From: Sphingomonas sp.
Lineage (GTDB): Bacteria; Pseudomonadota; Alphaproteobacteria; Sphingomonadales; Sphingomonadaceae
NCBI RefSeq assembly: GCF_029239295.1
Contig: NZ_JAQZBC010000007.1
Location: 62,001-126,000, forward strand
Length of the DNA: 64,000 bases
Reading direction: 5' to 3'
The position numbers and the translations under genes are program-made. The number at the start of each line of letters is the position of its first letter. Position 1 is the stretch's first letter. Shown one piece after another: positions 63,255 to 64,000 of the stretch. Under the pieces are notes generated by a model. The model was not told the DNA's origin, searched no databases, and saw only the letters and a list, made by a program, of their open reading frames with translations.

Positions 63255-64000
63255 GGTGGCTCACTGCGGCAGTTGCCGCGACGGCGGTGATCGCGGGTAC
63301 CAGCATCGCGCGACAGGCGCAGTTGGCGCCGCAACCCGCACCTGCGATCAAGCCGGCGGGCAATGCCCGCCTCCCGGCAACGCAGGCGCTGTTCGACAAT
63401 CTGGTTCAGACAAACAAGATGCCAGGCATCGTCGCCGCGTTCGGTATCGGTGATCGCCCGCCCGAGTTCGTCGCCGCTGGGCGGATAGCCGACGGCGCCA
63501 ACGCCGGCACCGCCGGCCCCGACAGTCTGTGGCGGATCTACTCGATGACGAAGCCCATCACCGGCATCGCCGCGATGCTGCTGGTCGAGGATGGGAAGCT
63601 CAACCTCGATGATCCGGTCAGCAAATATTTCCCTGCCTTCGCCAACATGCGGGTGCTCACCAATCCCGACACCTCGCTCGACAGCGTGCCGGCGAAGAAC
63701 CCGATCCTGATCCGTCACTTGCTCACCCACACCGCGGGGCTCGCGTACAACATCTCGGCCAAGGGGCCGTTGCTGAAGGAATATGAGCGGCTCGGCATCC
63801 TCCCGGGGCAGGTGAACCGCCAGCTGGAGGGCCGCGCCCGCGCCGCGCGCCCGACCAATCTTGCCGAGTTCGCCAACCGTGTGGCCTCGGTCCCGCTGAT
63901 TGCGGAGCCGGGCACCAAGTGGAGCTATTCGATCGGCCTCGATGTCATGGGCGCGGTGATCGAGAAGGCGAGCGGCATGCCGTTCGACCGCTTCGTCCAG
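63245..64000 (+). CDS. Beta-lactamase family serine hydrolase, 5' part
   Basis: The gene runs off the window end; 252 residues are visible from ATG 63245. A hydrophobic signal-like N-terminus (WLTAAVAATAVIAGTSIA) precedes a serine-hydrolase fold. The catalytic S100-x-x-K103 (YSMTK) lies in WRIYSMTKPITG, followed by HLLTHTAGLAYN and YSIGLDVMGAVIEKASG. These motifs belong to class C beta-lactamases and related esterases or DD-peptidases. It is expected in the periplasm. It overlaps the mutY stop in a different frame. Substrate unknown. Confidence 0.88.
   Translation, partial: MHIRWLTAAVAATAVIAGTSIARQAQLAPQPAPAIKPAGNARLPATQALFDNLVQTNKMPGIVAAFGIGDRPPEFVAAGRIADGANAGTAGPDSLWRIYSMTKPITGIAAMLLVEDGKLNLDDPVSKYFPAFANMRVLTNPDTSLDSVPAKNPILIRHLLTHTAGLAYNISAKGPLLKEYERLGILPGQVNRQLEGRARAARPTNLAEFANRVASVPLIAEPGTKWSYSIGLDVMGAVIEKASGMPFDRFVQ

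Overview
The window is a high-GC chromosomal segment that reads as a Sphingomonas-like alphaproteobacterium (order Sphingomonadales). The evidence is three TonB-dependent receptors in 64 kb, split MetH, cobO with a B12-riboswitch uptake operon, a DUF6456 protein, sphingomonad-style Tat/TonB proteins and dense operons with ATGA start/stop overlaps. The genus is an inference from gene content. No rRNA, tRNA, transposase, prophage or CRISPR array was seen.

Layout. 1-674: 3' end of a PLP-dependent Cys/Met enzyme. 740-8286: a probable oxidative catabolic or detoxification cluster (TetR regulator, luciferase-like flavin oxidoreductase, two SDR/MDR dehydrogenases, FAD oxidoreductase, epoxide hydrolase-like enzyme, nitroreductase). 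Its two divergent promoter regions share a 13-bp operator-like word. 8422-16505: two exported hydrolases (DUF885 and beta-propeller/amidohydrolase), a quinone-oxidoreductase-type dehydrogenase and a DEAD-box helicase. 16655-20963: MFS transporter, phhB-type dehydratase, zincin, ccmAB and a SleB-type wall hydrolase. 21074-26196: two small secreted proteins, then the minus-strand operon dnaJ-like/yihY/fabI/GNAT/aroC.

26412-36439 is a vitamin B12 and methionine block: cobO, a cobalamin riboswitch, btuB-btuF-btuC-btuD, then methionine synthase split over two genes. A 22-bp perfect palindrome at the metH promoter resembles a methionine-cycle operator. B12 import, adenosylation and a B12-using enzyme are therefore contiguous. 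36462-38689: ybdD-cstA peptide/pyruvate uptake pair. 38852-43061: small proteins, then a siderophore receptor and PiuC-type dioxygenase behind two Fur-box-like sites.

43104-51675 is a compact minus-strand operon: TonB receptor, MFS carrier, carboxylesterase, acyl-CoA ligase, TetR regulator and SDR. It reads as an import, ester-cleavage and CoA-activation route for an unknown ester or carboxylic acid. 51975-54027: two tandem Tat-exported ferritin-like paralogues. 54095-56103: TPP riboswitch and thiC. 56307-57767: a lower-GC accessory patch with a GIY-YIG/DUF4357 protein and a YoeB/YefM toxin-antitoxin pair with a clear inverted-repeat operator. 57876-64000: PAP2 phosphatase, DUF6456 protein, dapF-like epimerase, two DsbA-like thioredoxins, DciA-like DUF721 protein, mutY and the 5' part of a serine hydrolase.

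Most function calls rest on motifs read by eye. Start codons were adjusted where a ribosome-binding site, signal peptide, family N-terminus or operon overlap favoured a different start from the longest frame.
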